Origin: Mycolicibacterium sp. CBMA 247
GTDB taxonomy: Bacteria > Actinomycetota > Actinomycetes > Mycobacteriales > Mycobacteriaceae
NCBI RefSeq assembly: GCF_009729095.1
Contig: NZ_VTGX01000001.1
Location: 1,922,001-1,986,000 of the forward strand
DNA: 64,000 nt
Direction: 5' to 3'
Shown: piece by piece, positions 44,810 to 54,968 of the stretch
Layout: each line of letters opens with the position of its first letter
How positions within the stretch are numbered: position 1 is the first letter of the stretch
Notes under the pieces: model-generated
The model's input: only the letters and a program-made list of their open reading frames with translations
Told to the model about the DNA's origin: nothing
The model's database searches: none
Program-made: the position numbers and the translations under genes

Positions 44810-46078
44810 CTACAGCTCCGGGTACAGCGGGAATTGCTCGGCCAGCGTACGCACCTGTGCCGCAAGGTGTTCAGTGTCGGCGTCAGGCTCCGCGATGAGC
44901 GCGGCAGCGATGACGTCGGCGACGCGCGAGAACTCCTCGTCGCCGAACCCGCGGGCCGCAAGCGCCGGGGTGCCGATGCGCAGCCCGGAGGTGACCATCG
45001 GCGGCCGGGGATCGAACGGCACCGCATTGCGGTTGACGGTGATCCCGACGGCCTCGAGCCGATCCTCGGCCTGCTGCCCGTCGATGGCGGCGTTACGCAG
45101 ATCCACCAGCACCAGGTGCACGTCGGTGCCACCGGTGAGGACCGTGATACCTGCATCCTTCACGTCGGGCTGGTTCAGCCGCTCGGCCAGAATCCGTGCG
45201 CCGCGCAGGACCCGCTGTTGGCGCTCGGCGAATTCCGGCTGGGCGGCCATCTTGAATCCGACAGCCTTGGCCGCGATCACGTGCTCCAGCGGTCCGCCCT
45301 GTTGGCCGGGGAACACCGCCGAGTTGATCTTCTTGGCGATATCGGCCTCGTTGGTGAGGATGACGCCGCCGCGGGGCCCGCCCAGGGTCTTGTGCGTCGT
45401 GGAGGTCACCACGTGGGCGTGCGGCACCGGGGAGGGATGCAGGCCGGCGGCGACCAGGCCCGCGAAGTGAGCCATGTCGACCATCAGGTATGCCCCGACC
45501 TCGTCGGCGATCTCGCGGAACCGGGCGAAATCCAGCTGGCGCGGGTAGGCCGACCATCCGGCGATGATCAGCTGCGGCTTGTGCTCGCGGGCCGCCTCGG
45601 CAACGGCGTCCATGTCGATGAGGAAGTCGTCCTTGGACACCCCGTACGCGGCGACGTTGTAGAGCTTGCCGGAGAAGTTCAGCCGCATCCCGTGGGTCAG
45701 GTGCCCACCGCAGTCCAGGGACAGGCCGAGGATGGTGTCGCCCGGTTTGATCAGTGCGTGCATGACCGCGGCGTTGGCCTGGGCACCCGAATGTGGTTGC
45801 ACATTGGCGAATTCAGCACCGAAGAGCGCCTTCACCCGGTCGATGGCGAGCCGTTCGACCACGTCGATGTGTTCGCAGCCGCCGTAGTAGCGGCGGCCCG
45901 GATAGCCTTCGGCGTACTTGTTGGTCAGCACCGAGCCCTGGGCCTGCATGACCGCGAGCGGAGCGTGGTTCTCCGAGGCGATCATCTCCAGGCCCAGCCG
46001 CTGCCGGTGCAGTTCGTCGCCGATCGCCGAGAAGATTTCGGGGTCGAAGTCGGCGAGACGTTCATCAAGGATGCTCAT
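44810..46078 (-). CDS. glyA: Serine hydroxymethyltransferase
   Basis: This 422-residue PLP enzyme interconverts glycine plus methylene-THF and serine plus THF. It has the PLP lysine K230 in [15 protein letters not shown] and the substrate loop [13 protein letters not shown]. It is a full-length, canonical GlyA. Placed between gcvH and sdaA, it uses methylene-THF from glycine cleavage to make serine, giving a glycine-to-pyruvate route. It is likely a second GlyA in addition to the housekeeping copy. Confidence 0.96.
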   Translation of the reverse strand: MSILDERLADFDPEIFSAIGDELHRQRLGLEMIASENHAPLAVMQAQGSVLTNKYAEGYPGRRYYGGCEHIDVVERLAIDRVKALFGAEFANVQPHSGAQANAAVMHALIKPGDTILGLSLDCGGHLTHGMRLNFSGKLYNVAAYGVSKDDFLIDMDAVAEAAREHKPQLIIAGWSAYPRQLDFARFREIADEVGAYLMVDMAHFAGLVAAGLHPSPVPHAHVVTSTTHKTLGGPRGGVILTNEADIAKKINSAVFPGQQGGPLEHVIAAKAVGFKMAAQPEFAERQQRVLRGARILAERLNQPDVKDAGITVLTGGTDVHLVLVDLRNAAIDGQQAEDRLEAVGITVNRNAVPFDPRPPMVTSGLRIGTPALAARGFGDEEFSRVADVIAAALIAEPDADTEHLAAQVRTLAEQFPLYPEL

Positions 46079-46080
46079 GC

Positions 46081-46479
46081 CTAGGCCTCGCTCTTCTGCG
46101 CGTATTCGGCTGCGGTCAGCAGGTTTCCGGCCGCGGTCGCTTGGACCTCGAACAGCCAGCCCGATTCGTACGGATCGGACGTGACCAGCGCGGGATCGTC
46201 GACCGCAGCGGTGTTGACCGCGGTGACGGTGCCGCTGACCGGCGGGTACAGCTCGGACACGGTCTTGGTGGATTCCACCTCACCGCAGGTCTCGCCGGCG
46301 ACGATGCTGGCCCCGACCTCGGGGAGGTCGAGGAACACCAGGTCACCGAGCGCCGCGGCGGCGACCGAGGTGATGCCGACCCGCACCGGGGTGTCCGGCA
46401 GTGCGGCGCCGGGCGCGATCAGCACCCACTCGTGCTCTTCGGTGTAGCTACGGTCATCGGGAATCGTCTGGTTTGTCAT
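46081..46479 (-). CDS. gcvH: Glycine cleavage H-protein
   Basis: This 132-residue lipoyl carrier protein of the glycine cleavage complex has the lipoylated lysine K72 in [15 protein letters not shown] and the hybrid-motif tails ([17 protein letters not shown]). It shuttles the aminomethyl group between P- and T-proteins. The sequence and length are normal. It lies 11 bp after gcvT and 2 bp before glyA. Confidence 0.97.
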   Translation of the reverse strand: MTNQTIPDDRSYTEEHEWVLIAPGAALPDTPVRVGITSVAAAALGDLVFLDLPEVGASIVAGETCGEVESTKTVSELYPPVSGTVTAVNTAAVDDPALVTSDPYESGWLFEVQATAAGNLLTAAEYAQKSEA

Positions 46480-46490
46480 GTCAGGTCCTT

Positions 46491-47606
46491 TCAGTTGCGG
46501 CGGTAGAACGGTGCGGGCGTGACTTCGAACTGCTCGCGGTGGCCGCGGATGTCGACCTGAACCACGGTTCCGGGTTCGGCCAGGGCCACGTCGAGGTAGG
46601 CCAGCGCGATCGGGTAACCCAGGGTCGGCGACAGCGCGCCCGAGGTCACGGTTCCCACCTCGCCGCCATCGGCGCTCTGGTGAACGGTGTAGCCGGCCCG
46701 GGCCGCGCGTCGGGTCGAGCCCTTCAGCCCGACCAGCACCCGCGGAACCGGCTGCTCGGAAAGTCCTTGCAGCGCCTCACGTCCCACGAACTCCTTGCCC
46801 AGGCGGACGACCTTGCCGAGGCCGGCCTGGTAGGGATTGAGCTCGCGGCTGAGCTCGTGTCCGTACAGCGCCATGCCCGCTTCCAGCCGCAACGTGTCGC
46901 GGCAGGCCAGGCCGGCGGGCGCGCCGCCGGCGGCGGTGGTGGCCGTCAGCAGTGACCGCCACAGCTGCGCCGCGTGGGCATTGGGCACATAGAGCTCGAA
47001 GCCGTCCTCGCCGGTGTAGCCGGTACGTGCCAGCAGGACATCGATGCCGTCGACCAGGGCCTCCGTCACCGCGTAGTACTTGAGTGCGGCAACCGCTTCG
47101 CGCTGGTTCTCGGGAACCAGCGAACTCACGATGGCTTCGGAGGCGGGCCCCTGAACGGCGATCAACGCGGTGCTGGTGGCTTCATCGTCCACCTGTGCAT
47201 CGAATTGTTCGGCGCGGCCGGCCAGTTCGCGTGCCACCGTCGGAGCGTTCGCGGCATTGGCGACGACCAGGAAGCGGTCGTCGGCGAGCCGGTACACCAC
47301 CAGATCGTCGATCACCCCGCCGTCGGCGTCGCACATGAGCGAGTACTTGGCCCGCCCAAGGGCGATCTTGGACGCCTCGCCGACCAGTGCGAAGTCCAGC
47401 GCCTCGGCAGATTGCGGTCCGGTAACCGAGATTTCGCCCATGTGGGACAGGTCGAAAAGCCCCGCGGTCTCACGGACGGCCCGGTGCTCGGACAGTTCAC
47501 TGCCGTACTTCAGCGGCATGGCCCACCCGGCGAAGTCGGTGAATGTGGCTCCCAGTTCCCGATGTTCGTCGAGCAGCGGTGAAGCCGGGGTGTGGTTGTC
47601 GGTCAT
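46491..47606 (-). CDS. gcvT: Glycine cleavage T-protein (aminomethyltransferase)
   Basis: This 371-residue THF-dependent aminomethyltransferase releases ammonia and forms methylene-THF. It shows [12 protein letters not shown] and [14 protein letters not shown] near the N-terminus, VQGPASEAI, and [13 protein letters not shown] with the conserved Asp. ATG 47606 overlaps the gcvP stop by 4 bp (ATGA). A longer open frame upstream is an artefact of gcvP in another frame. Confidence 0.96.
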   Translation of the reverse strand: MTDNHTPASPLLDEHRELGATFTDFAGWAMPLKYGSELSEHRAVRETAGLFDLSHMGEISVTGPQSAEALDFALVGEASKIALGRAKYSLMCDADGGVIDDLVVYRLADDRFLVVANAANAPTVARELAGRAEQFDAQVDDEATSTALIAVQGPASEAIVSSLVPENQREAVAALKYYAVTEALVDGIDVLLARTGYTGEDGFELYVPNAHAAQLWRSLLTATTAAGGAPAGLACRDTLRLEAGMALYGHELSRELNPYQAGLGKVVRLGKEFVGREALQGLSEQPVPRVLVGLKGSTRRAARAGYTVHQSADGGEVGTVTSGALSPTLGYPIALAYLDVALAEPGTVVQVDIRGHREQFEVTPAPFYRRN

Positions 47607-50491
47607 GCAAGAACCTCCTGAAGGATCTCGGCGGTATCGGTCTGGAATGCCTCGGGCGCAGGGCACGAGCAGGCGAGATTGCGGTCGCCGTGCACACCGT
47701 CGATGCGGCGTACCGGCGGCCAGTACTTGTTGAGTCGCAGGGAGGCAACGGGATACGCCGCGTACTGCCTGCTGTACGGCAGTGTCCACTCGGCATCGGT
47801 GACCTGTTCGGCGGTGTGCGGGGCCTGTCGCAGCGGGCTTTGTTCGAGCGCCCACTCCCCCGAGCCGACGCGGCTGATCTCGTCGTGGATGCTGATCATT
47901 GCCGCGATGAACCGGTCCAGTTCGGCCAGGTCCTCCGACTCGGTGGGCTCGACCATGAGCGTTCCGCTGACCGGGAAGGACAGGGTCGGGGCGTGGAAAC
48001 CGTAGTCGATCAACCGCTTTGCGACGTCCTCCGCCGTCACCCCGGTGCGCTTGGTGATCTCCCGAAGGTCGAGGATGCATTCGTGCGCGACCAACCCGGA
48101 TTCCCCGGTGTAGAGCACCGGATAGTGCCCGGTCAGTGACGTCGCGAGGTAGTTGGCCCCCAGCACCGCGGCCTTAGTGGCCGCGGTCAACCCGTCCGGA
48201 CCCATGAGTGCCAGGTATGCCCAGGTGATCGGCAGAATGCCGGCCGACCCGTAGTTGGCCGCCGACACCGGCGCCGGCCCGTCCTGCAGCGGATCACCGG
48301 GCAGGAACGGTGCCAGGTGTGCACGGACCGCGACGGGTCCGACCCCCGGGCCGCCGCCACCGTGCGGGATGCAGAACGTCTTGTGCAAGTTGAGATGTGA
48401 GACGTCTCCGCCGAACTCGCCGGGTTTGGCCAGTCCCACAAGAGCGTTCAGGTTGGCGCCGTCGACATAGACCTGCCCGCCGGCGTGGTGGACGAGATCG
48501 CACACGGCGCGGACGTCGGTTTCGTACACGCCGTGGGTGGACGGGTAGGTGAGCATGATCGCCGCGACACTGCCGTCGTGGTCGGCGAGCTTGGCCTCCA
48601 GGTCGTCGTGGTCGATGTTGCCGTTGGCTGCCGTCTTCACCACAACCACCCGCATCCCCGCCAGAACCGCCGACGCCGCATTGGTGCCGTGCGCTGACTG
48701 CGGAATGAGGCAGACGTCGCGGTGGTCCTCGCCGCGCGACCGGTGGTAGGCGTTGATGGCCAGCAGACCCGCGAGCTCACCCTGAGATCCGGCATTGGGC
48801 TGCAACGAAACCCGGTCATAGCCGGTGATCTCGGACAGCCAGTTTTCCAGATTGCCGATCAGCTCGAGGTAACCCGCAGTCTGTTCGGCCGGCGCGTACG
48901 GATGGATACCGGCGAACCCGGGCCAGCTGATCGGTTCCATCTCGGCAGCGGCATTGAGCTTCATGGTGCAGGATCCGAGCGGAATCATGGTGCGGTCCAG
49001 TGCCAGATCGCGGTCTGAGAGCTCCCGCAGGAAACGCAGCATCGCCGTTTCCGATCGATGCGTATGAAACACGGGGTGCTGCAGGTACTCCGAGGTGCGC
49101 AGCAGATCGGCAGGCAGCGCGAACGGATGATCGGTGGCCCCCGGCGTGGCGCCGAACACGTCGAGAACGCGGTCGACCACGTCGCCGGTGGTGCACTCGT
49201 CGCAGGAGATGCCGACATGATCGGCGTCGACCAGGCGCAGGTTGATACCGGCCCCGTCGGCGGCCGCCACGATCTGTTCGGCCCCGCCGGGTATCCGCAC
49301 CGTCACGGTGTCGAAGAACCGGTCGTGGACGATCTCGCGCCCCGCGGCCCGCAGGCCGTCGGCCAGCGCGGCGGCGTGGCGGTGGACGCGGGTTGCGATG
49401 GTGCGCAACCCCTCTGGGCCGTGGTAGGCGGCGTACATGGCGGCGACGTTGGCCAGCAGCGCCTGCGCGGTGCAGATGTTGCTGGTCGCCTTGTCGCGGC
49501 GGATGTGTTGTTCGCGGGTCTGCAGCGCGAGCCGGTAGGCGGGCTTGCCGTCCACATCGACCGATACGCCGACCAGACGGCCGGGCAGCATGCGCTCCAA
49601 TCCGGACCGCACGGCCATGTACCCGGCGTGGGGACCGCCGAAGAACAGGGGCACGCCGAACCGCTGCGCCGAACCCACCGCGATGTCGGCACCCTGCTCG
49701 CCGGGCGGCGTGATCAGCGTCAGCGAGAGCAGGTCGGCGGCGACCGTGGTGAGCGTGCCGCGGTCGTGTGCTGCGGCGATGAGCGGGGCGACGTTACGTA
49801 CCGCGCCGCTGGCGCCCGGGGATTGGAAGACCACGCCGAAGGCGTCACCGTCCGGCAATGCCTCGGTCAGATCGGCGACCACGACCTCGATGCCTACGGC
49901 CTCGGCCCGCCCGCGCACCACCGCGAGCGTCTGCGGCAGGCAGTCGGCATCCAACACCACGCGGTTGGATGACACGGATTTGTTGGCCCGTCGCATCAAC
50001 AGCACCGCCTCCGTCACCGCGGTGGCCTCGTCCAACAGCGACGCACCGGCGACCGGCAGCGCGGTGAGGTCCTCGATGAGCGTCTGGAACGTCAGCAGCG
50101 CCTCCAGCCTGCCCTGCGAGATCTCCGGCTGGTACGGCGTGTAGGCCGTGTACCAGGCCGGCGACTCCAGCATGTTGCGGCGCAGGACCGCGGGGGTGAT
50201 GGTGTCGTGGTAGCCGAGGCCGATCATCTGGATCCGCGGCTGGTTGCGGTCGGCCAGCTCGCGCAGCGCCGCGAGCACCTGCTGCTCGGACCGCGCAGCA
50301 GGCAGTCGCAAGCCCTCGGAGCAGCGGATCTGCTGCGGCACCGCGCTGTCGATCAGCTCATCGGTCGATGCGAATCCGAGAACATCGAGCATGCGCCGCT
50401 CGCCGGTCCGGTCCGGGCCGATATGGCGATCACGAAAGCCGTCATGGTCAAAGCCATTGACGTCGTTGACAATTGCGGTGCACTCAGGCAT
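47603..50491 (-). CDS. gcvP: Glycine dehydrogenase (decarboxylating), P-protein
   Basis: This 962-residue single-chain P-protein decarboxylates glycine and loads the aminomethyl group on GcvH. The PLP lysine lies in [16 protein letters not shown], and the N-terminal half shows FIGP-type DRHIGPD and [24 protein letters not shown] 50491 is chosen because GGAG lies 8 nt before it; GTG 50545 would place the start inside the riboswitch expression platform. First gene of gcvP-gcvT-gcvH-glyA-sdaA-lipA-lpd, directly controlled by the tandem glycine riboswitch. Confidence 0.97.
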   Translation of the reverse strand: MPECTAIVNDVNGFDHDGFRDRHIGPDRTGERRMLDVLGFASTDELIDSAVPQQIRCSEGLRLPAARSEQQVLAALRELADRNQPRIQMIGLGYHDTITPAVLRRNMLESPAWYTAYTPYQPEISQGRLEALLTFQTLIEDLTALPVAGASLLDEATAVTEAVLLMRRANKSVSSNRVVLDADCLPQTLAVVRGRAEAVGIEVVVADLTEALPDGDAFGVVFQSPGASGAVRNVAPLIAAAHDRGTLTTVAADLLSLTLITPPGEQGADIAVGSAQRFGVPLFFGGPHAGYMAVRSGLERMLPGRLVGVSVDVDGKPAYRLALQTREQHIRRDKATSNICTAQALLANVAAMYAAYHGPEGLRTIATRVHRHAAALADGLRAAGREIVHDRFFDTVTVRIPGGAEQIVAAADGAGINLRLVDADHVGISCDECTTGDVVDRVLDVFGATPGATDHPFALPADLLRTSEYLQHPVFHTHRSETAMLRFLRELSDRDLALDRTMIPLGSCTMKLNAAAEMEPISWPGFAGIHPYAPAEQTAGYLELIGNLENWLSEITGYDRVSLQPNAGSQGELAGLLAINAYHRSRGEDHRDVCLIPQSAHGTNAASAVLAGMRVVVVKTAANGNIDHDDLEAKLADHDGSVAAIMLTYPSTHGVYETDVRAVCDLVHHAGGQVYVDGANLNALVGLAKPGEFGGDVSHLNLHKTFCIPHGGGGPGVGPVAVRAHLAPFLPGDPLQDGPAPVSAANYGSAGILPITWAYLALMGPDGLTAATKAAVLGANYLATSLTGHYPVLYTGESGLVAHECILDLREITKRTGVTAEDVAKRLIDYGFHAPTLSFPVSGTLMVEPTESEDLAELDRFIAAMISIHDEISRVGSGEWALEQSPLRQAPHTAEQVTDAEWTLPYSRQYAAYPVASLRLNKYWPPVRRIDGVHGDRNLACSCPAPEAFQTDTAEILQEVLA

Positions 50492-50544
50492 GAGGTGACT
50501 CCGTTTTCGGGCATCGCGACTACGCGATGCGTCGTGTGGTGACA

Positions 50545-50724
50545 CCTCCCCGCTCTGTCCTGAAACCTGAGAGTTTAAGCGCGTTGCGCCTTTCCCCTTC
50601 GGTAAGCCCGATCCAACGGATCACGCTGTTCTCCAGAGTTGTCTCGACATTGCGGTATTGGGCCTGAGAGATTCCCGGGGAGGAGTTGCTCCTACGGCAC
50701 CTCCGGAATCGGAGGTTCTCCCAC
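50545..50724 (-). ncRNA. Tandem glycine riboswitch upstream of gcvP
   Basis: On the minus strand two glycine aptamers follow one another. Each contains the conserved CTCTCAGG core (complement at 50663-50670 for aptamer I and 50566-50573 for aptamer II). Aptamer II also shows ACCGAAGGGGAAAGG and, after the core, GGACAGAGCGGGG. Aptamer I has a GGAGGTGCCGTAGGAGCAA variant. The pair with a short linker is the classical gcvT motif that turns glycine-cleavage genes on at high glycine. It ends about 54 nt before the gcvP ATG, leaving room for a short expression platform. Confidence 0.93.
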
Positions 50725-50768
50725 AATGCGTCAACGACGTATTGAGTTATGTGACGGATGCTACTCGA

Positions 50769-51770
50769 TCACGGCGCTGTGGCCACAACCTCACCGTCGA
50801 CGGGCAAATTGGACTGCGATCCAGCAACCATAAGCGACACGATGTCGAACACCACCGTCGCCGCGGCCACGCAGGTGATTTCGGCGTGGTCATAGGCGGG
50901 CGCGACCTCGACCACATCGGCGCCGACGATGTTGAGCCCGGTCATCTTGCGCAGCATCTTCAGCAGTTCGCGTGAGGTCAGACCACCGGATTCGGGGGTG
51001 CCGGTGCCCGGGGCGAACGCCGGGTCGAGCACGTCAATGTCGATGGACAGGTACACCGGCAGGTCGTCGACGCGGCGGCGCACGACGTCCACCGCGGCGT
51101 CGATACCGATCACGTCGAGGTCACCGGCCCGGATGATCTTGAACCCCATGCGGGCGTCGTCGTCGAGGTCGATCTGGTCGTAGATCGGCCCTCGGATGCC
51201 GACGTGGATCGAGTGATCCTCGATCAGCAACCCCTCCTCGAACGCACGACGGAAGATCGTGCCGTGCGTGACCGGCGCGTTGAAGTAGGTGTCCCAGGTG
51301 TCCAGGTGGGCGTCGAAGTGGACCAGCGCGACCGGACCGTGTTTGGCATGCAGTGCACGCAGGTTCGGCAGCGCGATGGTGTGGTCACCGCCGATCGACA
51401 CGATGCGGCGATCGCCGCCGGCAAGGATGTCGGAGGCGTGATCCTGGATCTGCTGGCAGGCCTCGGCGATGTTGTACGGCGTGACCGCGACGTCGCCGGC
51501 GTCGACCACCTGCACATGCTCCAGCGGCGCGACGCCGAGTTCCACGTGATAGCCGGGGCGAAGCGTGCGCGCGGCCTGACGGACCGCCATCGGACCGAAC
51601 CGCGCACCGGGCCGGTAGGAAGTGCCACCATCGAAGGGCACCCCGAGGATCGCGATGTCGTAGTCGGACACCTCATGAATGTCTGCGATTCGGGCGAACG
51701 TGCCCTTCCCGGCATAGCGGGGTACCTGGGTGGCGGGCAGAGCGCCGACGATGTCGTTACGCATGCTCAT
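50769..51770 (-). CDS. Ureohydrolase (agmatinase/guanidinobutyrase-like)
   Basis: This 333-residue arginase-superfamily enzyme has intact binuclear Mn-site motifs: GGDHTIALP, VHFDAHLDTWD and LSIDIDVLDPAFAPGTGTPESGG. It hydrolyses a guanidino compound (agmatine, guanidinobutyrate, guanidinopropionate or guanidinoacetate) to urea plus an amine. ATG 51770 is preferred; longer frames lack support. It lies upstream of the glycine riboswitch on the same strand, so it is cotranscribed or at least co-oriented. A guanidinoacetate substrate would give glycine directly and would explain the pairing, but that is inference. Confidence 0.85.
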   Translation of the reverse strand: MSMRNDIVGALPATQVPRYAGKGTFARIADIHEVSDYDIAILGVPFDGGTSYRPGARFGPMAVRQAARTLRPGYHVELGVAPLEHVQVVDAGDVAVTPYNIAEACQQIQDHASDILAGGDRRIVSIGGDHTIALPNLRALHAKHGPVALVHFDAHLDTWDTYFNAPVTHGTIFRRAFEEGLLIEDHSIHVGIRGPIYDQIDLDDDARMGFKIIRAGDLDVIGIDAAVDVVRRRVDDLPVYLSIDIDVLDPAFAPGTGTPESGGLTSRELLKMLRKMTGLNIVGADVVEVAPAYDHAEITCVAAATVVFDIVSLMVAGSQSNLPVDGEVVATAP

Positions 51771-51984
51771 CTGTGGTTTCCAGCCTTTCGACTCGCCTGG
51801 TTTTCGACTGCCAGCATCACTCCCGGTGCGCACGCCTAGCGAGCAGATAATGCCTAAACACTCAGCGGCGCCATTGAGCAATCGCACAATCCCTATCGGT
51901 CACACGTCAGTCGGCCTGAACAGCGGCGTGCCCCAAGACGGCAAAACCCCACCCATTGGGTTTCACCGGGCGGACCATGTCCAT

Positions 51985-52717
51985 ATGGCCTCCGACCTGG
52001 AAACCCGCGTCGACGAGATCGCCACGGATATCTACCGGCTGTCCACCTGGATACCCGGGATCACCCGAGCACGGCTTTACCTTCAACCAGTTCCTGCTGA
52101 CCGGTGACGAGCCATTTCTCTTCCATACCGGCCAGCGGTTCCTGTTCCCGCAGGTCTCGGCGGCCATCGAGCGGGTACTGCCACTGACCCAGCTGCGCTG
52201 GATCGCGTTCGGGCACCTGGAGGCCGACGAGTGTGGGGCAGTCAACCTGTTCCTGGCGGCCGCGCCCCACGCCGAGGTCATCCACGGCCCGCTGGCCATC
52301 ATGTTGTCGCTGACCGATCTGTGCGACCGGCCGCCCGTCATGGCCCCCACCGACGGTGTGCACGATGTCGGTGGGCACCGCCTGCGGTTCATTGCCACAC
52401 CGCATGTTCCGCACAACTGGGAAGCCGGACTGTGGTTCGACGAGACCACGGCGACCCTGCTGGCCGGCGACCTGTTCACCCACACCGGGCAATGTCCGTC
52501 ACTGACCGAATCTGATTGTGTGGCACCAGCATTAGATGCCGAGGCGCTGTTCCACGCCACCGGCCTCACCACAAATCTGGTGCCCACATTGACCGAACTC
52601 GCCCTGCTGAACCCCACCACCTTGGCGATCATGCACGGTGCGTCGTTCCGAGGCGACGGGGCAGGGCAGTTGCGCGCGCTGTCCGACGGTTACGCAGGGC
52701 TTTTCGGCGCGTCATAA
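51985..52717 (+). pseudogene. Metallo-beta-lactamase-fold (flavodiiron-like) gene with a 1-nt frameshift
   Basis: The N-terminus (ATG 51985, ASDLETRVDEIATDIYRLST then WIPGIT) is in one frame and the remainder in another (EHGFTFNQFLLTGDEPFLFH onward). The junction is a C run at 52064-52066; one extra C would join the two into a single protein of about 244 residues. The body shows a degenerate di-iron/metallo-beta-lactamase fold (GHLEADECGAVN, ATPHVPHNWEAGLWF, LLAGDLFTHTG) like oxygen-binding di-iron proteins. Either a real disruption or a sequencing error in the C run. Confidence 0.75.
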
Positions 52718-52736
52718 CCCGGTGCGATCACGCACG

Positions 52737-53309
52737 ATGCGTAGCCTTGTCGCCGTGAAGGCGTGGCAATCCCCGGCTGCCCTGCTGGCCGCTGGTTGCT
52801 TGCTGTCCGGATGCCAATCGAGCATCGAGGGCTCACCCGTCACCAGCGGCCAGTCCCCGACCGAGCCCAGTTTCCCGACCGCACGCCCCACCCGGTCCAG
52901 TCCGGCGCCGCCGCCGCGCACTACCGTCGCGGTTCCGCCCAGCACCGGGCACGCCGCGCCACCGTCGGGCACCACCCCGTTGCAGCCGCAGAACGGATAC
53001 GTCTTCATCGAGACCAAATCCGGCAAGACCCGCTGCCAGCTGTCCAAACAGGAAGTCGGGTGCGAATCGGATTTCACCAATTCCCCGATGATCGACGGGT
53101 CGCATGCCAACGGGGTCAGGCTCACCCCTGGCGGCCAAATCAATTGGGTACTGGGCAATCTCGGTGACATTCCGGTGGTCACCCTCGACTACCGTAAGTA
53201 CAGCGCGGTCGGCTGGACCATCGACGCGAGCACCGACGGTACCCGGATCACCAATGACAGCAGCGGACACGGAATGGTCATCGCTGTCGAAGGGGTCAAG
53301 ACCTTCTAG
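52737..53309 (+). CDS. Lipoprotein (LpqJ-like)
   Basis: This 190-residue predicted lipoprotein has a signal peptide ending in a lipobox LLSGC (Cys about residue 26). A Pro/Ser/Thr-rich linker (about 30-85) precedes a small C-terminal domain with two conserved Cys (TRCQLSKQEVGCESDF) and NGYVFIETKSGKTRC. The pattern recalls LpqJ (Rv0344c), which in M. tuberculosis lies beside iniC; here it is several genes away. It should sit on the outer face of the plasma membrane. ATG 52737 is chosen, with GTG 52755 possible. Function unknown. Confidence 0.75.
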   Translation: MRSLVAVKAWQSPAALLAAGCLLSGCQSSIEGSPVTSGQSPTEPSFPTARPTRSSPAPPPRTTVAVPPSTGHAAPPSGTTPLQPQNGYVFIETKSGKTRCQLSKQEVGCESDFTNSPMIDGSHANGVRLTPGGQINWVLGNLGDIPVVTLDYRKYSAVGWTIDASTDGTRITNDSSGHGMVIAVEGVKTF

Positions 53310-53353
53310 AGTTGGCACATGAGTTCCAGCGAGGAGCCGGAGGCGGATCGCAC

Positions 53354-53977
53354 ATGAGTGTCGCCCAGCGGGAACGTGCCGCACTGGTCGAGTCCATGCG
53401 CGCGGCCGGCCCTGATGCGCCCACCCTCTGCGAGGGCTGGACGACCCGTGACCTGGCCGCCCACCTGGTGGTACGCGAGCGTCGTCTCGACGCCGCGCCC
53501 GGCATCCTGGTCCCCCAGCTCGCCGGCTACACCGAGCGTGTCCAGCGGAAAGTGACCGAGGGCACCGACTGGGCCGAGCTGGTGGACCAGATCGCCGCGG
53601 GCCCTCCGCTGTACTCCCCGTTCAAACTGCTGGACCCGCTGGTCAACGTGGCCGAGATGTTCATCCACAACGAGGATGTGCGTCGGGCCCAACCCGATTG
53701 GGAGCCAAGGGCTCTCGATGATGCGACGGCATCCGCGCTGTCGCGGGGAATTGGCGCGATGGCCCGGATGACCATGGGTAAATCCCCGGCCCGGGTGGCT
53801 CTGACCACGCCGGAGGGCAAGACGCTGGCCACCGTCGGCGCCGGTCCGGCGGTGACGGTCACCGGCGAGCCGGGCGAGTTGCTGATGTTCGCCGCCGGCC
53901 GCGAGCCGGCCCGGGTGACGTTCTCCGGCCATGACGCCGCCGTCGCCGCCTTGCGTGCAGCGCGACGCGGCCTGTAG
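53354..53977 (+). CDS. TIGR03085-type DinB/mycothiol-maleylpyruvate-isomerase-like protein
   Basis: This 207-residue helical protein begins SVAQRERAALVESMRAAGPD with LCEGWTTRDLAAHLVVRERR, the metal-binding pattern of the DinB/MDMPI superfamily common in mycobacteria. His in AAHL and FIHNEDVRR are plausible metal ligands. Members are mycothiol-dependent transferases or isomerases; the specific reaction is unknown. ATG 53354 follows GGAGG; the frame is open upstream without similarity. It precedes the F420-type oxidoreductase by 18 bp. Confidence 0.75.
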   Translation: MSVAQRERAALVESMRAAGPDAPTLCEGWTTRDLAAHLVVRERRLDAAPGILVPQLAGYTERVQRKVTEGTDWAELVDQIAAGPPLYSPFKLLDPLVNVAEMFIHNEDVRRAQPDWEPRALDDATASALSRGIGAMARMTMGKSPARVALTTPEGKTLATVGAGPAVTVTGEPGELLMFAAGREPARVTFSGHDAAVAALRAARRGL

Positions 53978-53995
53978 CCCTCTAGGGTGGGGGAC

Positions 53996-54928
53996 GTGGA
54001 TTTCCGTGTGTTCGTCGAACCCCAGCAAGGTGCAACCTACTCGGACCAGCTCGCTGTGGCCCGCGCCGCCGAAGCCCTCGGCTACTCGGCGTTCTTTCGG
54101 TCCGACCATTACCTGGCGATGAGTGGCGACGGCCTGCCCGGGCCGACCGACTCCTGGGTGACGCTGGCGGGCATCGCACGGGAAACCTCGACGATCCGGC
54201 TGGGCACCATGGTCACCTCGGCCACCTTCCGCCATCCCGGACCATTGGCCATCTCGGTGGCGCAGGTCGACGAGATGAGCGGTGGCCGTGTCGAATTGGG
54301 CCTGGGGGCCGGCTGGTTCGAGGCCGAGCATCTGGCCTACGCCATCCCGTTCCCGCCACTGGGCGAGCGATTCGACCGACTCGAAGAGCAGCTGCGCATC
54401 CTCACCGGCCTGTGGGACACACCCGTCGGCGAGACCTTCGACTTCACCGGCACCCACTACACCGTCGTCGACTCACCGGCGCTGCCCAAGCCCACCCAGA
54501 CCCCGCATCCGCCGATTGTCATCGGCGGGATGGGCGCCAAGCGCACACCGGCGCTGGCCGCCGAGTTCGCCTCGGAGTTCAACGTGCCGTTCGTGCCGCT
54601 GGACATGCTCAAGACGCAGTTCGCGCGGGTGGCCGCCGCCCTGGCCGACGCCGGCCGCCCGGCCGATTCGCTGACCCACTCGGCGGCGTTCGTGGTGTGC
54701 GCGGGCCGCGACGAGGCCCAGATCACAAAGCGGGCTGCTGCGATCAACCGCGAGGTGGACGAGCTGCGCGGCAATTCTCCGCTGGTCGGCACGCCCGCCG
54801 AGATCGTCGACAAGCTGGCCCCGTTCCTGGAAGCCGGCGTGCAGCGGGTCTACCTGCAACTGCTCGACCAATCCGATCTGGACCACCTCGAGCTCTTCGC
54901 CAGTGAAGTCATCGGCCAGCTGAGCTGA
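53996..54928 (+). CDS. LLM-class F420-dependent oxidoreductase
   Basis: This 310-residue luciferase-like TIM barrel has DFRVFVEPQQGATYSDQLAVA at the N-terminus, FFRSDHYLAM, IRLGTMVTSATFRHPGPLA and GRVELGLGAGWFEAEH. These motifs are typical of mycobacterial F420-dependent LLM oxidoreductases. Coenzyme F420 provides hydride for reduction or oxidation of an unidentified substrate. GTG 53996 is favoured (AGGGTGGGG upstream), with GTG 53987 the alternative. It probably shares a transcript with the preceding gene. Confidence 0.88.
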   Translation: MDFRVFVEPQQGATYSDQLAVARAAEALGYSAFFRSDHYLAMSGDGLPGPTDSWVTLAGIARETSTIRLGTMVTSATFRHPGPLAISVAQVDEMSGGRVELGLGAGWFEAEHLAYAIPFPPLGERFDRLEEQLRILTGLWDTPVGETFDFTGTHYTVVDSPALPKPTQTPHPPIVIGGMGAKRTPALAAEFASEFNVPFVPLDMLKTQFARVAAALADAGRPADSLTHSAAFVVCAGRDEAQITKRAAAINREVDELRGNSPLVGTPAEIVDKLAPFLEAGVQRVYLQLLDQSDLDHLELFASEVIGQLS

Positions 54929-54968
54929 CCTGAACCCGCCTACGGGCGCCGCACTAGTATCGGTGCCC

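Noticed and set aside
44834..46084. 416-codon plus-strand frame opposite glyA
   Set aside because: Antisense shadow of a canonical serine hydroxymethyltransferase.
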